Shown piece after piece: positions 1 to 11,454 of a DNA stretch of 64,000 nt. Within the stretch, counting starts at the first letter, position 1. Each line of letters starts with the position of its first letter. Below the pieces are notes generated by a model. It was not told the DNA's origin. It ran no database searches and saw only the letters and a list, made by a program, of their open reading frames with translations. Source of the DNA: Romanomermis culicivorax (Eukaryota > Nematoda > Enoplea > Mermithida > Mermithidae); contig CAWUHX010000139.1 in assembly GCA_963922205.1 (NCBI GenBank), positions 372,001-436,000 of the forward strand, read 5' to 3'. The translations under genes and the position numbers were made by a program.

Positions 1-1479
1 GAGATAGGTGTCATTATGTTCAACCATCACAGAAAATTTGAGCACGAACAAAGAAGTTCCTGAAAATCCGCACACTCCAGAAGAAAAACGTGTTTTTTTA
101 ATAAACAGGTTTTTGTCACTTAGCACTTTTATGCCCTGACCCCTTATTGTTTTAATTCTAATGAAATTTTAGTTTAGACCCCTACCACTGAAAATCCTGC
201 ATACGCGCCTGAATAAATCACCATGTAATTGGTTTGCCCATTTGAAATTAGAAGCATATGGCCAGTTGAACTGACAGGGCACTACATTACATTTTTGCCT
301 ACCAAATAGTATCATATTTAAAACTTATGTAAAATGTTGAGAAAGCACTCTATTCTGTTACTTCACACTTTCTTCATCTAACATTAGATAAATTGTGAAA
401 ACTGTTGGTAGATTTTCTAATCTAAAAGGGAAGAATTAGGATTTGGACGAATATTTTTGGATCATTCACAGAGCAATTTATCATGAATGAATGATAACTG
501 TCAAATTCTAAAACTATACATTCACAGTTCATTTTCAAATAACACATCCATCTTCTGATTCTCAAACTTTGTGATGCAAAAATTGCATTAAATGGTCTAT
601 ATTCTCTGGATTTGCCCAATCCATTTCATAGCAGTTGTCAATAAAAAATTCAATTTCCAGAGTGCACCTCTGGATTAATAGTGCCCAAATCACATTCAGA
701 TTTGGAAATTCTATTGTTTTGACAATTTTATTGATATTGTAGATTTTCCACTCCAGCACATCTTCATATTCAATAGACTTCTATCATCAAAATATTGATC
801 TGCAATAAGACAGTGATGTAAAAATGTATTGATTGTCTGTTTTGACAATGAAGCTGATGATGAAGTCTTTTTCATGAAAAGTTGGCATGAAAATTTGAAT
901 GATTTGGGTGCTCATTCTAATACATATATATTACAGCCAGACCTGAAGAAAAAAACCAATAAATATAGCCTATTTCTATGGTGTTCTATCCTGTCTATTT
1001 GATAACATTCTGTATCAAGTGCCTCCAAGCTTGTCTTTTGATTGGAAAACTGAAAAAGTTCAATTTTCAGTGTAAAATAGTAATTTTTGAACAAATCCTT
1101 TTAGCCATGAGTATATATTCCAGTGGTTTTCAGGACAACTAGAATTTTGGAGGCTCGTTGGAACTTGCTGGGCAATATTTTTACTGTTGAATAATGCTCA
1201 GACAGTGAGGCTCCAAGGCCTCATAGAAGTAAATCCATGTGATGTATTATAGACAAAAGGTTTAAATGATCACTCCCTGCAAGAATTCTTTTTACTCTAA
1301 TATCATTCAGTTATAATTGACTTACTTGAGCCTTCATTGACGAATAATTTTTAAAATGGGCACATTTCTCCAATATAGAACACAAATGACTAAATTAGAA
1401 GACTAACACTTGAAGCACAAAATATTGATTGAATACAATAATATAATTCAATCCAAGGGATGAAAAAAACATCAGCCAG
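1..1479. other. No gene recognised; old CpG-poor DNA
   Basis: Only short frames without recognisable motifs or plausible starts occur here. The stretch is AT-rich and poor in CpG. Some of it, toward 1480, may be decayed 3' sequence of the gypsy remnant that follows on the minus strand, but I could not align any LTR or integrase C-terminus to it. Confidence 0.5.
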
Positions 1480-3330
1480 TCATCACACAAATTTTGTGTT
1501 AGTCATGTTAGGCAAAGCATGTTTTGTGAAATGGTCAATGAAAACCACAATGAAACTATTATCTCATTCAGTAATAGTTATGTAGATCATTTATTCAAGC
1601 CTATTCTTCCAAATGAACCTGGTACTTGAATGAGCTTCAGGTTTCTACAGATCTTTCATTGAAGTAGTTTTTTGACCTTACATTTCAGACAAGACATGTG
1701 AAAACTTTGGCTAAGGGTGAGCCAGAAATACTTGCTTGCCAATATTCATGTGTCTTTCATGTTCCAAAATGACTAGTCAGGTAATCATCATGGTGAGCTA
1801 TCATGAGTCCCTGCCTGAGAGAACATGAAATGACTCAGAGGTGGACAATCCTTTATTTGGCATAAGATTGGATATACTATTTTTGTACCCATGCGACTAT
1901 TTTTTATCAGTTGTGCTGAACCAATATCTTTTTCTGTATCAGTCTGTATGTTTATTATCAGAAATGTTGAGTTGGATCTAATGCTTGGTGCGACACTAGG
2001 TATATTCATTGTGATGATGGCAAAACATCATTGATGTGCACCCCTCAACAGGTAAAGAAGTCAAAGATTTTATGTGCATTCTTATGCTAAAGCTAAGCCC
2101 TCTCCTGAAATGTGATATGCAGGATTTTATTACTATATACAACTTTAACAGGTGGTTATTTGATTAATCAATACATCTTGTTGACAGAAGTAGGGTGCCA
2201 AAGATTAGACAACAACAGCCATAGTCTCCAATTTGGTGATTGAGCAGTTTTTAATACTAGTTCTAGACTCTGACTGGCATACTCTGTCAGAGCCTCCAGT
2301 TTGTCATTTTTTGGCTTAGTCAACACAGCTGCTGTACTTTTCAATGGGACATCTGTTTGGAGGAGAAAGTGGTTTGTGGAAATCTGGGTGGGGTGTAATA
2401 GAGCATTGCTTAAGAATATCAAATGCATGTTGTTGAGTTATTTCCAATGGGACTTCAAAGAATGATTCCGTTTTCACAGTTCTTCCAACAGATTTGTCAA
2501 CTGGGCACTGTTCTTGATGAATCTTTGGTAGTTAAAAATAAGATCCAGGAATGGTTTTACATCATTGTGTGATTTTAGAACAGGTATATTAGCTACTGCT
2601 GACAGTATTTTCTTTTTGGGTATAATTCCTGTTTCTGATATCTGGTAGCCAATGTAGTCTACTCCTATTTGACAGAATTTGTAATTATTGAGGCATAGTT
2701 TTATGTCTCAAAACTGGAGGTGTGTAGTTTGAGCATCTGGTTGTGTGATCATGCAAAGACTAAGATGTCATTAAAATAACTCAGTGCTGTTTTCTATCAA
2801 ATGCCTGATAAGAGCAAGTCTTGCAGATGCTGAAATGTGGCTGGTGCATTACAGAGCTCAAACAGGAGGTAAACGAATTGAAATAATTTCTGTGGGTTTG
2901 TGAAGTAGTCTTTTCCTTGTCTTCAGAAGCTATATAGGCCTAATAAGTTCATGCCTTTGAGGGCTTCCAAGATGTCATCAATTCTTGTATGCATTTCATA
3001 TACATCTAAACTCCTTTGTGTATGTTTCCATATTGATATGGTGTGATATAAAAATTGGGAATACTAGTGTAGCTGTAACTCTGTCTAAAATTGTTGAAAT
3101 CCCCCTTTGTTCTCTCAGATTTGTGGATGCACAAGAAGAAAAACCTATCTGAGCATGAATTCAAAAATTTTTGGGCCCCTTGGAAAATTTTGGAATAAAT
3201 GTACTTTGCAAGCTGCATCATGTCTTATAAGGCCTGTCAGGCTCATTCCAGTGAGTGTACTCAATACAACTGTGAGTCCAGTGACACTCTGCAATGGCAC
3301 CCAAATTGGAAAATATTGAGTCTACCTCAA
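1480..3330 (-). pseudogene. Decayed Ty3/gypsy pol (RT-RNase H-integrase) remnant
   Basis: Reading the minus strand from about 3120 downwards gives reverse-transcriptase fragments around 2960 (RIDDILEALKGMN) and 2860 (ELCNAPATFQ), a degraded catalytic box near 2790 (YFNDILVF) and the palm/thumb piece VDYIGYQISETGI near 2650. RNase H-like sequence (FLLQTDVPLKSTAAVL) follows at about 2350. An integrase core piece (FIVVFIDHFTKHALP) lies near 1530. The order matches Ty3/gypsy pol. The frame is broken by many stops and shifts, no LTR is visible on either side, and CpG is nearly absent, so this is an old fossil. It is too diverged to be a direct copy of the two younger gypsy elements in the window. 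Confidence 0.8.
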
Positions 3331-4194
3331 TCTATATCCCGATTACTCATACTTTGAGTCATTTCTCACTACTCAATATTCTGCAGCTATCATCAGTGAT
3401 CTAAAAGTAGACAATGATATGAAAAAAGCTCACTTGACATCCAATGAGACTCATTCTGATTTTCATCATCTTTCACAATGAGTGAAAACAACCTCTGACA
3501 AACTTTACTGATTGAACATCAGATTGACAGTACGAACAATTCATCAATGCATTAAATTTCATATGGTTAACCCTATTAACAGCATGAAGTCAATAATGTC
3601 AAGATTGATAATATGTTAAAAAGAAGTTACAAGTTCATCACATAGTCTGTGAGCTTTTTTTACTTTTAGGTAACTTTTACTTTCCAATTCTTTTACTGTA
3701 ATTTTATCATCAATCTTTTTAGCCCTTTGGTATAAATCAGGTAGACTCTTTTAGTTGGGTAATTGTATAGTTTATGCAACAAAGCATCCTTCTTTTCATA
3801 ATTTCATACAATATATATCATGTTACACACTTCTGAAGGAGCAATAGTTTTTGAGCAAGTAACAAAAAATTTCTCTCATTATGGGGTATCCTTCTGCATA
3901 TCTTTTTGTAAATACATTTTGAACACAGTTGATCTATTTCACTAGTTTTTTCGCTATATAAGGCTAGTTTGATAAATCCTACTAAAAGTTGAACAGTGTA
4001 ATGCTGAGCACTTTTAGGAGTTTGGTCACACATTTCACTGGATCAGTCAATGTTTTGTTTTTGCAGAGAGATAATTAACAGATAGAAGCAGCTACATTTA
4101 TAATGTATTTTCAAGCAATATAGGGTTGGCCTATACTTTCTTTTTGAATATGTTCAAACAGAGAAGTGCAGTGGATTAGACAGCAGTGAAGAAA
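3331..4194. other. No gene recognised
   Basis: Short frames only, such as a 71-codon minus-strand frame at 3818-4033 with no family resemblance that I can see. The sequence may be decayed flank of the Polinton fragment downstream. Confidence 0.4.
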
Positions 4195-4856
4195 GCACCT
4201 GTACTTGATAAAGGAAAAACCCTACTGAATGACTTTTCAAAAATCTAACCAGTTGTTTGCTTATATTACAAAATAATCTTATTTAACCGGTGCCCACAGA
4301 CTACTGTAAGCTGCCTAGAAAAAAGAAAAAGACCTAAAAAGGTAATGTATGAAAAACAAAAATCGATCTAAAGAGAACATGTAGTGGACAAAGAAAAAAG
4401 AGCATATGTAGTAGACAAAATAAAAAGACGCCCATAAAATTATTGTCATTTCATAGAGAACATGTACTGACCAGTATCAAAAATTATGAGTAATGGGCCA
4501 AAGTTAAAAGAGTATGCCTAGTAGAAATAAAGAGAAGACCTACAGGAAAAATGTTATCCATCTAAAAAGAGAACATTTTGCCAGCATTGAAAACAGCACC
4601 TGTACTTGACAAAGGAAAAACACTACTGAATGAATTTTGGAAAATCTAACCTGTTGTTTGTTTATACTACAAAAATTATTCAACCCATGAGCCCGGACTA
4701 CTGTAAGCTGCCTAGAAAAAAGAAAAAGACCTAAAAAGGTTATGTATGAAAAACAAAAATTGATCTAAAAAGAACATGTAGTAGACAAAGAAAAAAGAGC
4801 ATATGTAGTGGACAAAATAGAAAGACACTTATTAAATTATTGTCAGTTCATGGAGT
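4195..4856. repeat. Direct tandem duplication, unit about 400 bp
   Basis: The sequence from GCACCTGTACTTGA at 4195 to about 4456 recurs from 4596 to about 4856, offset by about 400 bases, with many substitutions but long shared words such as CTGTAAGCTGCCTAGAAAAA. Inside each unit a shorter motif repeats (AGAACATGTAGT..GACAAA, then GAGCATATGTAGT..GACAAA). No protein is legible. It abuts the Polinton ATPase fragment and could be decayed Polinton internal sequence. Confidence 0.75.
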
Positions 4857-4934
4857 TAGCTCCATTGCATTTTGTTTGTCCAACTATTCATGTTTTACTG
4901 CATTGAAAGTTTAGTAATTATAAATAGCATCTCA

Positions 4935-5975
4935 ATGAAATAAAATCATTTTGAAAAAGTTTCCGAGTAAAAAAGTGGTTGGTTTTTCGTGGAAGATGTC
5001 AGATCTTGATGAGTTTTATATATGGAAACATCCATTTAACTGCATAGTTTCTGCTCCAAAAAAATCAGGGAAAACACAATTTGTTAAAAAACTTGTAATT
5101 TTTCCTGAAGAAATGATTCACTCTGCACCTGTGAAAATTTATTGGTGTTATTCCAAATGGTAAGAAGCTTACAATAAATTAGTTCAAAAATGTTCTTACC
5201 TAGAATTCATTCAAGGTTCACCTGACTTGGATGAACTTCAAAAAAGTAAAGATACACCTAAACTATTAATTATGGATGATATGATGCAAGAGATGAAGAA
5301 TGATCAGCGGTTAACTCAACTTTTTACTAAAGGATCGCATCACTGGAATCTATCAATTATACATCTAGTTCAAAACGCCTTTTTTGATGGAATGTGTACA
5401 AGTAGAATTAATGCTCAATACTTGATTCTTTTAAAACACCATAGCAATAGATTACAAGTTTGCACACTGGCTCGACAGATTTTCCCAACTACTTCAAATT
5501 ATTTTATAGAAGCATATGAGGATGCTGCCAGTATACCATATGGCTATTTATCAATAGATCTTACACAGACATGTCCTGAATAATATCGACTTAGATCTAA
5601 TATATTTCTTAACAATAATCATATGATTTTATATACACCTAAATGATTTCTCATTTTTACAGAAAACTTTTTACAAGTTAGTCGGATCTTATTATTTATT
5701 GATATGTTATACAGTAAATACACTTTTCTTAATAGTCTTACCGTAATTCTTTTTATATCTGTTTTTATTGTATGGTTACAATATCCTTTTCAAATTTATG
5801 AAAATAGAGAAACTGTAAATGTTATGGATTTTACGATACCAAATACAAATAATGGTACAGATCCGAAATTATTATGGGAAAATTATAAATTGCTTATAAC
5901 GCCCTTACTACATTTTGTAGAAAAAATTTCACAATATCTTCAGAATGATGGTCAATTTATGCAATTACGAGCGTG
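4935..5975 (+). mobile_element. Polinton/Maverick fragment, left (direct) arm
   Basis: This arm holds a packaging-ATPase gene and a small membrane-protein gene, and it is homologous to the reverse complement of 7855-8775. Homology starts near 4940 (TAAAATCATTTTGAAA in both arms) and fades after about 5965 (ATGATGGTCAATTTA in both). No terminal inverted repeats of a complete Polinton are seen, so this is a fragment of an integrated virus-like element. Confidence 0.7.
4951..5646 (+). pseudogene. A32-like genome-packaging ATPase (FtsK/HerA type), Polinton/Maverick
   Basis: In Polintons and related large DNA viruses this P-loop ATPase pumps the genome into the capsid. The translation shows a Walker A-like motif (SAPKKSGKTQF, about residues 36-46), then a Walker B strand ending in two acidic residues (LLIMDDMM, codons near 5260). 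Length, about 230 codons, fits the family. Two in-frame stops break it: TAA at 5161-5163, where the inverted copy reads Gln, and TAA at 5581-5583, where the inverted copy reads Lys. Past that stop the frame continues to a TGA at 5644-5646 that matches the other copy's natural end. No ATG starts the frame; it opens at a TTG, so the true N-terminus is lost or upstream. A membrane-protein frame follows 57 bases later. Confidence 0.8.
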
Positions 5976-6132
5976 TTTCAAAATATATATTTTCAATCCT
6001 ACTGTATTTTCTTGCTGTAGCTGTACCAGTAAATTTCCAAACTTTTACATCAATGGAACTAGATTAGGATATAGTGATACTGTAGATTTATTACATAGTC
6101 AGAAAAAAATATCTGACACTACATCATTTTAG
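5704..6132 (+). CDS. Small single-pass membrane protein linked to the Polinton ATPase
   Basis: A 142-codon frame starting at an ATG. Residues about 8-28 form a strong hydrophobic segment (LNSLTVILFISVFIVWLQYP), followed by a polar Asn-rich stretch. The first 85 or so residues are matched by a frame in the inverted copy (7862-8137 on minus). Both copies lie just downstream of the ATPase, which supports a genuine element gene. The C-terminal part has no counterpart in the other copy and may be unrelated readthrough. I do not recognise the family; a virion membrane or minor structural role would be guesswork. Confidence 0.5.
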   Translation: MLYSKYTFLNSLTVILFISVFIVWLQYPFQIYENRETVNVMDFTIPNTNNGTDPKLLWENYKLLITPLLHFVEKISQYLQNDGQFMQLRACFKIYIFNPTVFSCCSCTSKFPNFYINGTRLGYSDTVDLLHSQKKISDTTSF

Positions 6133-6340
6133 TCAAAATTTTTGAAGAGGTTGGTCGTTTTTCTGTAATTTGTTTGTTTGTTTGTTTTGTGTCAATTACA
6201 ATGTCCACCCCATTTGAAGTTTTTGTCAGAATGGTGCAAAGCAATGTAAAAGGTAAAAAAAATCTATTCATTCACCTAGTTTAATCTAAAATATTATTTT
6301 TATTTGAAGTAAAATACTAACCAACAAACAGAAACACAAG

Positions 6341-6562
6341 ATGGCTGATTTGTTTTGGACTCCTTTCTCACCTGAAGCCAAGATTTTTCACAAAGACATA
6401 GCTAAGGCATGCAATCATTCACGTCGTGAAGTTGGTTTACCTATGGGACATAAAAAAGTTACACAATTTTGGTGTTTTGCTAAATTATTACCAGTAGAAT
6501 TGGATATGATCGAACCTCGCTTTATTTTTGTAGATTTTTTTAAAGCTAGATACAACACATAA
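6341..6562 (+). CDS. Hypothetical 73-aa protein between the Polinton arms
   Basis: An ATG-initiated frame (CACAAGATGGC start context) beginning MADLFWTPFSPEAKIF. It contains no membrane segment or recognised motif. It lies between the two inverted arms and could be an exon or an N-terminal piece of another Polinton protein, but there is no second copy to test conservation. Confidence 0.3.
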   Translation: MADLFWTPFSPEAKIFHKDIAKACNHSRREVGLPMGHKKVTQFWCFAKLLPVELDMIEPRFIFVDFFKARYNT

Positions 6563-6639
6563 ACTGTTTTTTATGAATATGAATAATTTGTGTCCTTTTT
6601 TTAGACATGAAGAGTTGAATATTATTATGCAAAATAAAG

Positions 6640-7480
6640 CCAGTGTTGCCAAGTTAGGTGTTTTTCCCCAAATCTAAGGGTTTTTTGAGGGCATTGAGGT
6701 TTTTCTAGGGGTGTTTTATTTCAGGGTTTTTTTGGGGGTTTTTTTATTTTTATTTTTGAGGTTTTAGGGGTTTTTCAATGAATTGGCTTGTTTGAATTAT
6801 GTGTGCTTGATGGAGAATTACTGTATAAAAAAAGAAAAAAATTGTGATGAAATTAAAAAAATGAAATTGAAATGAATATTGATGGAATAGTGTGGCCAGT
6901 TGGTGTAATTTACAATTGAATAAGCATATTTTTGGCTTAATTACCGAATTTGGGCTTTTGGTGCAGTGTGTTTTTTCCCAAAAAAATTTTTCAGACCCTA
7001 AATATGTTTTGCCAAAGTAACTATAAAACTGAATGAATTTAGGGTATAAAAGCACTGAAACACATTGAAATTTGATAAATTGCGGCTGAGGTACATAAAA
7101 ACAACATGTGCTAATTTATTTGGTGTTTTATATATAATACCGCAAAGCGCCAAAAGTAACAATTTTCCCTTGTTAAAGTACATTCAAGTTTAAAATGCTA
7201 CATCTAGAAGAAGTTATATAAAAACTTTTTCCCCATTTGGCTAATAGTGCTAAAAATCTTTCCGTTTTTTCCAAAATTTTTTTCCCGAAATAAACATTTT
7301 ATGGAAAAACACGTTGGTTTGGTGTAAAAATACTCTGTTGACATGTTTACGACGGAGTGCACACTGCAAATTCTTTCAGAGATTGAATAAACAGTTTCTC
7401 AAAATTTGAACTATTGGATTTTATGGGCTTTTTGCTGGGGTTTCTTTGGTTTATTGTGGGTCTTTTAGATTAATGTGATG
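6640..7480. other. G/T-rich low-complexity tract, no gene
   Basis: The plus strand has long runs of T and G (GGTTTTTTT-, GGGGTTTTT-like words, 6655-6775) followed by AT-rich sequence. The minus-strand frames here are Phe/Lys-rich by-products of composition. Confidence 0.5.
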
Positions 7481-7854
7481 TGAGTTTTATTTTTTACTCA
7501 TTTCAAGACATTAGTAGCAATGGCACTAGTCAAGTTTAGTGCCAGGCCAGGTAGTCACAACTAATACTGGTGAGACCTTCATTGTAATTGGGGGGGACAG
7601 TGCGCTGTGCAGAAAGACACTATGCAGAAAGCCAGGTGCAGAAAAAACACTGTTGTCAGTCAACCATCGTGATCAAATTTTGCTTGATTTTTGTGAATTT
7701 TATTTTCGATTCTCACTTTTGTCCCTTTATTTTATCCAATTATTTTCTCTTGTTATTTCCTTTCCCATTGATTTTGCACATCATTTATTAGTGCTTACTA
7801 ATCCATTTATGTTGATTTTTTGGGTTTAATATACAGTTGAATATTTACAGTAAA
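7481..7854. other. Unannotated spacer between Polinton arms
   Basis: Frames at 7539-7829 are hydrophobic by composition and lack motifs. A short internal repetition (GCAGAAAGACACTATGCAGA and variants) occurs at 7607-7650. Confidence 0.4.
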
Positions 7855-7861
7855 TTGACCA

Positions 7862-8137
7862 TCATTTCGAGGACATTGTAAAATTTTTACTACAAAATAT
7901 AGTGAGGGTGTTATGTGCAATTTTAATTTTCGAATAAATATTCCCTAACTGTAAAATTATTTGTATTTGGTATGGTAAATCCATACCGTTTACAGTCTCT
8001 GCATTTTCATAAATTTCAAAAGGATATTGTAACCATACAATAAACACATAAATGAAAAGAGTTATGGTAAGACCATTAAGAAAGGTGTATTTACTGCATG
8101 GCATATTGATAAATAAATAAATTAATAATAAATCCAA
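7862..8137 (-). pseudogene. Small membrane protein, inverted Polinton copy
   Basis: A 91-codon frame matching the protein at 5704. The membrane segment is conserved (LNGLTITLFIYVFIVWLQYP), as is the YENAETVNGMD stretch. After that the frame differs from the left copy through shifts, ending in a short unrelated tail. Its presence in both arms is the main reason to treat the membrane protein as real. Confidence 0.5.
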
Positions 8138-8171
8138 CTAACTTGTAAAAAGTTTTTGTAAAAATGACAAA

Positions 8172-8740
8172 TTATTGAGGTGTATCTAAAATCATGTGAC
8201 TATTGTCAGGAAGTATATTAGACTGAAGTCGATATTTTTCAGGACATGTCTGTGCAAGATCTATTAGTAAATAACCATACAGTATACAGGTAGCATACTC
8301 ATATGCTTCTATGAAATAATTTGAACCAGATGGAAAAATCTGTTGAGCAATATACAAACTTGTTCTCTATGGCTAGGATTTTTTAATGAATTAAATATTG
8401 AGCATTTATTATACTCATACTCATTCCATCATATAATGCTTTCTGAACTTTATGTATATTTGATAGGTTCCAGTGATGCAAACCTTCTGTAAAAAGTTGA
8501 GTGAAACATTGATCATTCTTCATCTCTTGCATCATATCATCCATAATCAATAGTTTAAGTGTGTCTTTACTTTTTTGAAGTGCATCCAAGTCAAATGAAC
8601 TTTGAACAAACCCGACATAAGAACATTTTTGAACTAATTCATCATAAGCTTCTTGCCGTTCGAAGTAACACCAAAAAATTTTCACAGGAGCAGGGTGAAT
8701 CATTTCTTTTGCAAAAATTAATAGTTATTTAACAAATTGA
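8172..8740 (-). pseudogene. Packaging ATPase, truncated inverted Polinton copy
   Basis: Carries the Walker B region (LLIMDDMMQEMKND, near 8560) and the C-terminal part ending DTPQ. The Walker A region is deleted, leaving only FVK and a stop upstream of EMIHPAPVK. A stop and a frameshift near 8360-8380 split the remaining frame into 8383-8703 and 8172-8357. It cannot encode a working ATPase. Confidence 0.75.
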
Positions 8741-8775
8741 GTTTTTATTGATTTACAGATTTCAAAATGATTTTA

Positions 8776-9670
8776 TTCAAGTGGAATGTTATTTATTATT
8801 ACCAATATTGCAATAAAATAAAACATTAATTGTTACATAAAACATGATACATTAAAGATCATTGGCGTAGAGCATTAAAACTAAATGATTGAATGAAACA
8901 AAGTACAGTATAAGTTAACTAATTAAATTGCTTGATTCCGTAAACATACAGTATGCATATTACAGTAACAGGTGATTATTTTTTGCAAAAATAAGATACC
9001 CACAAAGGATATATGAAAATATGTTAAACATTAATTAATTAAGCATACAAAACTATAATACAGTGAGTTAATACAACATAACAATTTATGATAAATGAAC
9101 CCACACAGTGTTCCTATAACAACATCATCATCAAAATCATAATGATAGCCCCCATCAATAAAATGAGCTATATTATCCCAAACAATCTTAGGAACTGTAC
9201 TTGTAAGTCAAATAGAACAAAATATATCAATCATCTGTTTAAAAGTGTCAAAACAATAGTAAACCTTAACCTCACCTTTAACATACTCAAAACAGTCAAT
9301 AATAACCCCCATCTTTTCATACAAACAATGAACTGTTGTTATAATTTCATTATTATATATAGAATGACACCTTGGACACTGATGATCCTTTTCCTACATC
9401 TTTTGCTCAATAACAGTCAACATTGCCCCCCACTGAAAGGTTTTGTATAGCCAGTTCAGCGCATATAATTATGAACAATTTTTCACCTTTCACTACTTGC
9501 TCATCAAAAAACCATGAAATATCCAAACCAGGAACACGTCATTCACAAAAATTTTTGGTTTTGGCATCTAGCGAGTATCCAATGATGAATCGTAGTCTGA
9601 ATCATTGAGGTAGTCGATGAAGAGCTCATTAACAAACATCATTTGGGTGCTAACTGTCTTTTGATTTACA
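8776..9670. other. No gene recognised
   Basis: AT-rich DNA. The 120-codon plus frame at 9088-9450 is Asn/Ile-rich with no motif. Confidence 0.4.
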
Positions 9671-9674
9671 GTAG

Positions 9675-9838
9675 CATAGCCACCTTCTCTAACAATTTTT
9701 GTAGCATTGCGGCCTTCTCCAATGATTTTTGTAGCATGATCGGCTTCTCCAAGAATTTTTGTAGCATCACCCCCTTCTCCAGCAATTTTTGTTGGCTTGT
9801 TGATTGTTGCATCATCATCATCATCATCATCATCATCG
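9675..9838. repeat. 30-bp minisatellite plus (GAT)n microsatellite
   Basis: Four imperfect 30-bp units built on CTTCTCCAA..ATTTTTGTAGCA run from about 9680 to 9795. On the minus strand they read as ten-residue units of the form ATKIxGEGxx. An uninterrupted CAT/GAT run follows at 9811-9838, giving nine Asp on the minus strand. A 101-codon minus frame (9568-9873) spans both, but composition explains most of it. Confidence 0.8.
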
Positions 9839-9879
9839 ATCCTTTTGCATTTTTTATGCTTTATTCCTAACACATTGTA

Positions 9880-11450
9880 CTAGGAGCAGGATTGGTTTAA
9901 GGTAATGTGGGGGAAGAGGACAAGTTTTACAATCACCTGTTTGCCTCTATTGCAGATAGTATAAATATGGCTTAAATCACTGAATCCACACTTTTTGGCA
10001 GGTATGACTACTTTGTGGAAATCTGTCTAAGATGCGAAATCTTTCTTTTTCATGACTGATGAGCAGATCTGCATGGTGCTATAGTAGATTATTTCTATAA
10101 ATTTTTCAGTATTTCTGCCCAAAATCGTTTTGGGGGAAATTCATGCCATCATATTAAATTTTTTTCAATAGGGCGCTCAAAGTGTGTTTTCTAGAATATT
10201 AAGTAGTGTATTGTGGCAGTATACAATGCTACAAAAAACAAAGTAAGCTTATTGACCATGGAATATCAACAAATATTTTCAAATCAAAAAATTATTGGCT
10301 GTTTTAAAAAGTTGCTCCATGGTCATACACTTGTCAGGATGAAGTCAAGAACTTTGCATGATATCAAAATTCCTACCAATGCTGTATGCTATGCAGATAA
10401 TGTGTGAACCTTTTATGCTTCTCTTTTTTAAGCTGATAGTGAAAGCTCAATTGAAAGTGTGGGAAACAATTTATTGGCTGAAGGTGTGGCTCATAGTGAT
10501 GGGGAAAATTCTATGAGCAAAGAAATCAGTTCAGCTTATGTTTAAATGTGATTCTTCCCTTACAAAAAATATTCCAATGATCATAGAGTACCTCAGAGAA
10601 ATTTCCTCGTCTGTGCAACAGTGCCGAGTTGAGCTGAGAAAAATGCATCAAAAAATGTGCAGCTCCACTGATCAGTTGCAAGCTGGTGCAAACAAGACAG
10701 ACAAAAATTTGTCAACAATTTGAACAAATGTTTTGATGAGAACTATTTTTTGGGAGTGAAATATTAAGAAAGTTTTTTCATTGATTAAAGGGTGGTTGAG
10801 TAAATTATGAGGAAGCTGAAAGCAATAATCATTTCATCCGAAGCAATGATATTAAGGTAAAAATTATTCTTTTTCTTGATTACTATAAATTCAGCATATT
10901 CACAATATATTTAAAATTTTAAGCTTATGTGGATTGTGGGATGACAAATTGATTTGATACACACTGTTAACCAAAATTTATGCTGAATTTGGATCTCAGT
11001 CAGTTTTGTTGATTCAAGAAATTCTTTCACACATTTATGGCGATTTAATCACTCTTTTCACAAATTCTATACGCAGCATGAATATTAAGAATCAAAGAAT
11101 CCAACCAGACCTTGTTTGTCATCTTTGGATCCAAATTATCAGAAGTAAGTGTGTCTTGTGAAGTGATTTTATAACACACATTGTGTTATCAATAAAACTA
11201 CACTGAAGAAGTTGGTGAAAATGCATTTGTCCTCCAAGTCGCTGATACTATTAATGTTTCCAATTTGGATTAAAATATGTGAGGAGGCCGAAAATGAGCA
11301 AATTCTAATTCTCAAATTATTTGAACATGCTAGCAGTGAAGTTTTTTAGAAATCCAATTATCGATTGTGACTTTTGGAATGATGTGATTCATCAAGATTA
11401 CGTTCCAACCACGAATTTTAGGCGGGAAAACATGGAGGGTTTAAGCAATG
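9880..11450. other. Unrecognised region, possible decayed coding sequence
   Basis: Plus-strand frames at 10213-10407 and 10538-10723 look less random than their surroundings; the second has a heptad-like pattern (IIEYLREISSSVQQCRVELR). The reading also continues legibly around 11330-11450 just before Gypsy-1. I recognise no family, and frames are broken. It may be an old element gene into which Gypsy-1 inserted. Confidence 0.3.
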
Positions 11451-11454
11451 AAAG

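Larger units (their letters stand above)
7855..8775 (-). mobile_element. Polinton/Maverick fragment, right (inverted) arm
   Basis: Reverse-complement relative of 4935-5975 carrying the same ATPase-then-membrane-protein order. The part corresponding to the ATPase N-terminus and Walker A is mostly missing: homology jumps from the common start near 8770 to the CAATTTGTTAAA word near 8735. Confidence 0.7.

Noticed and set aside
6750..7183. Phe/Lys-rich minus frames
   Set aside because: Composition of the G/T-rich tract; no motif.
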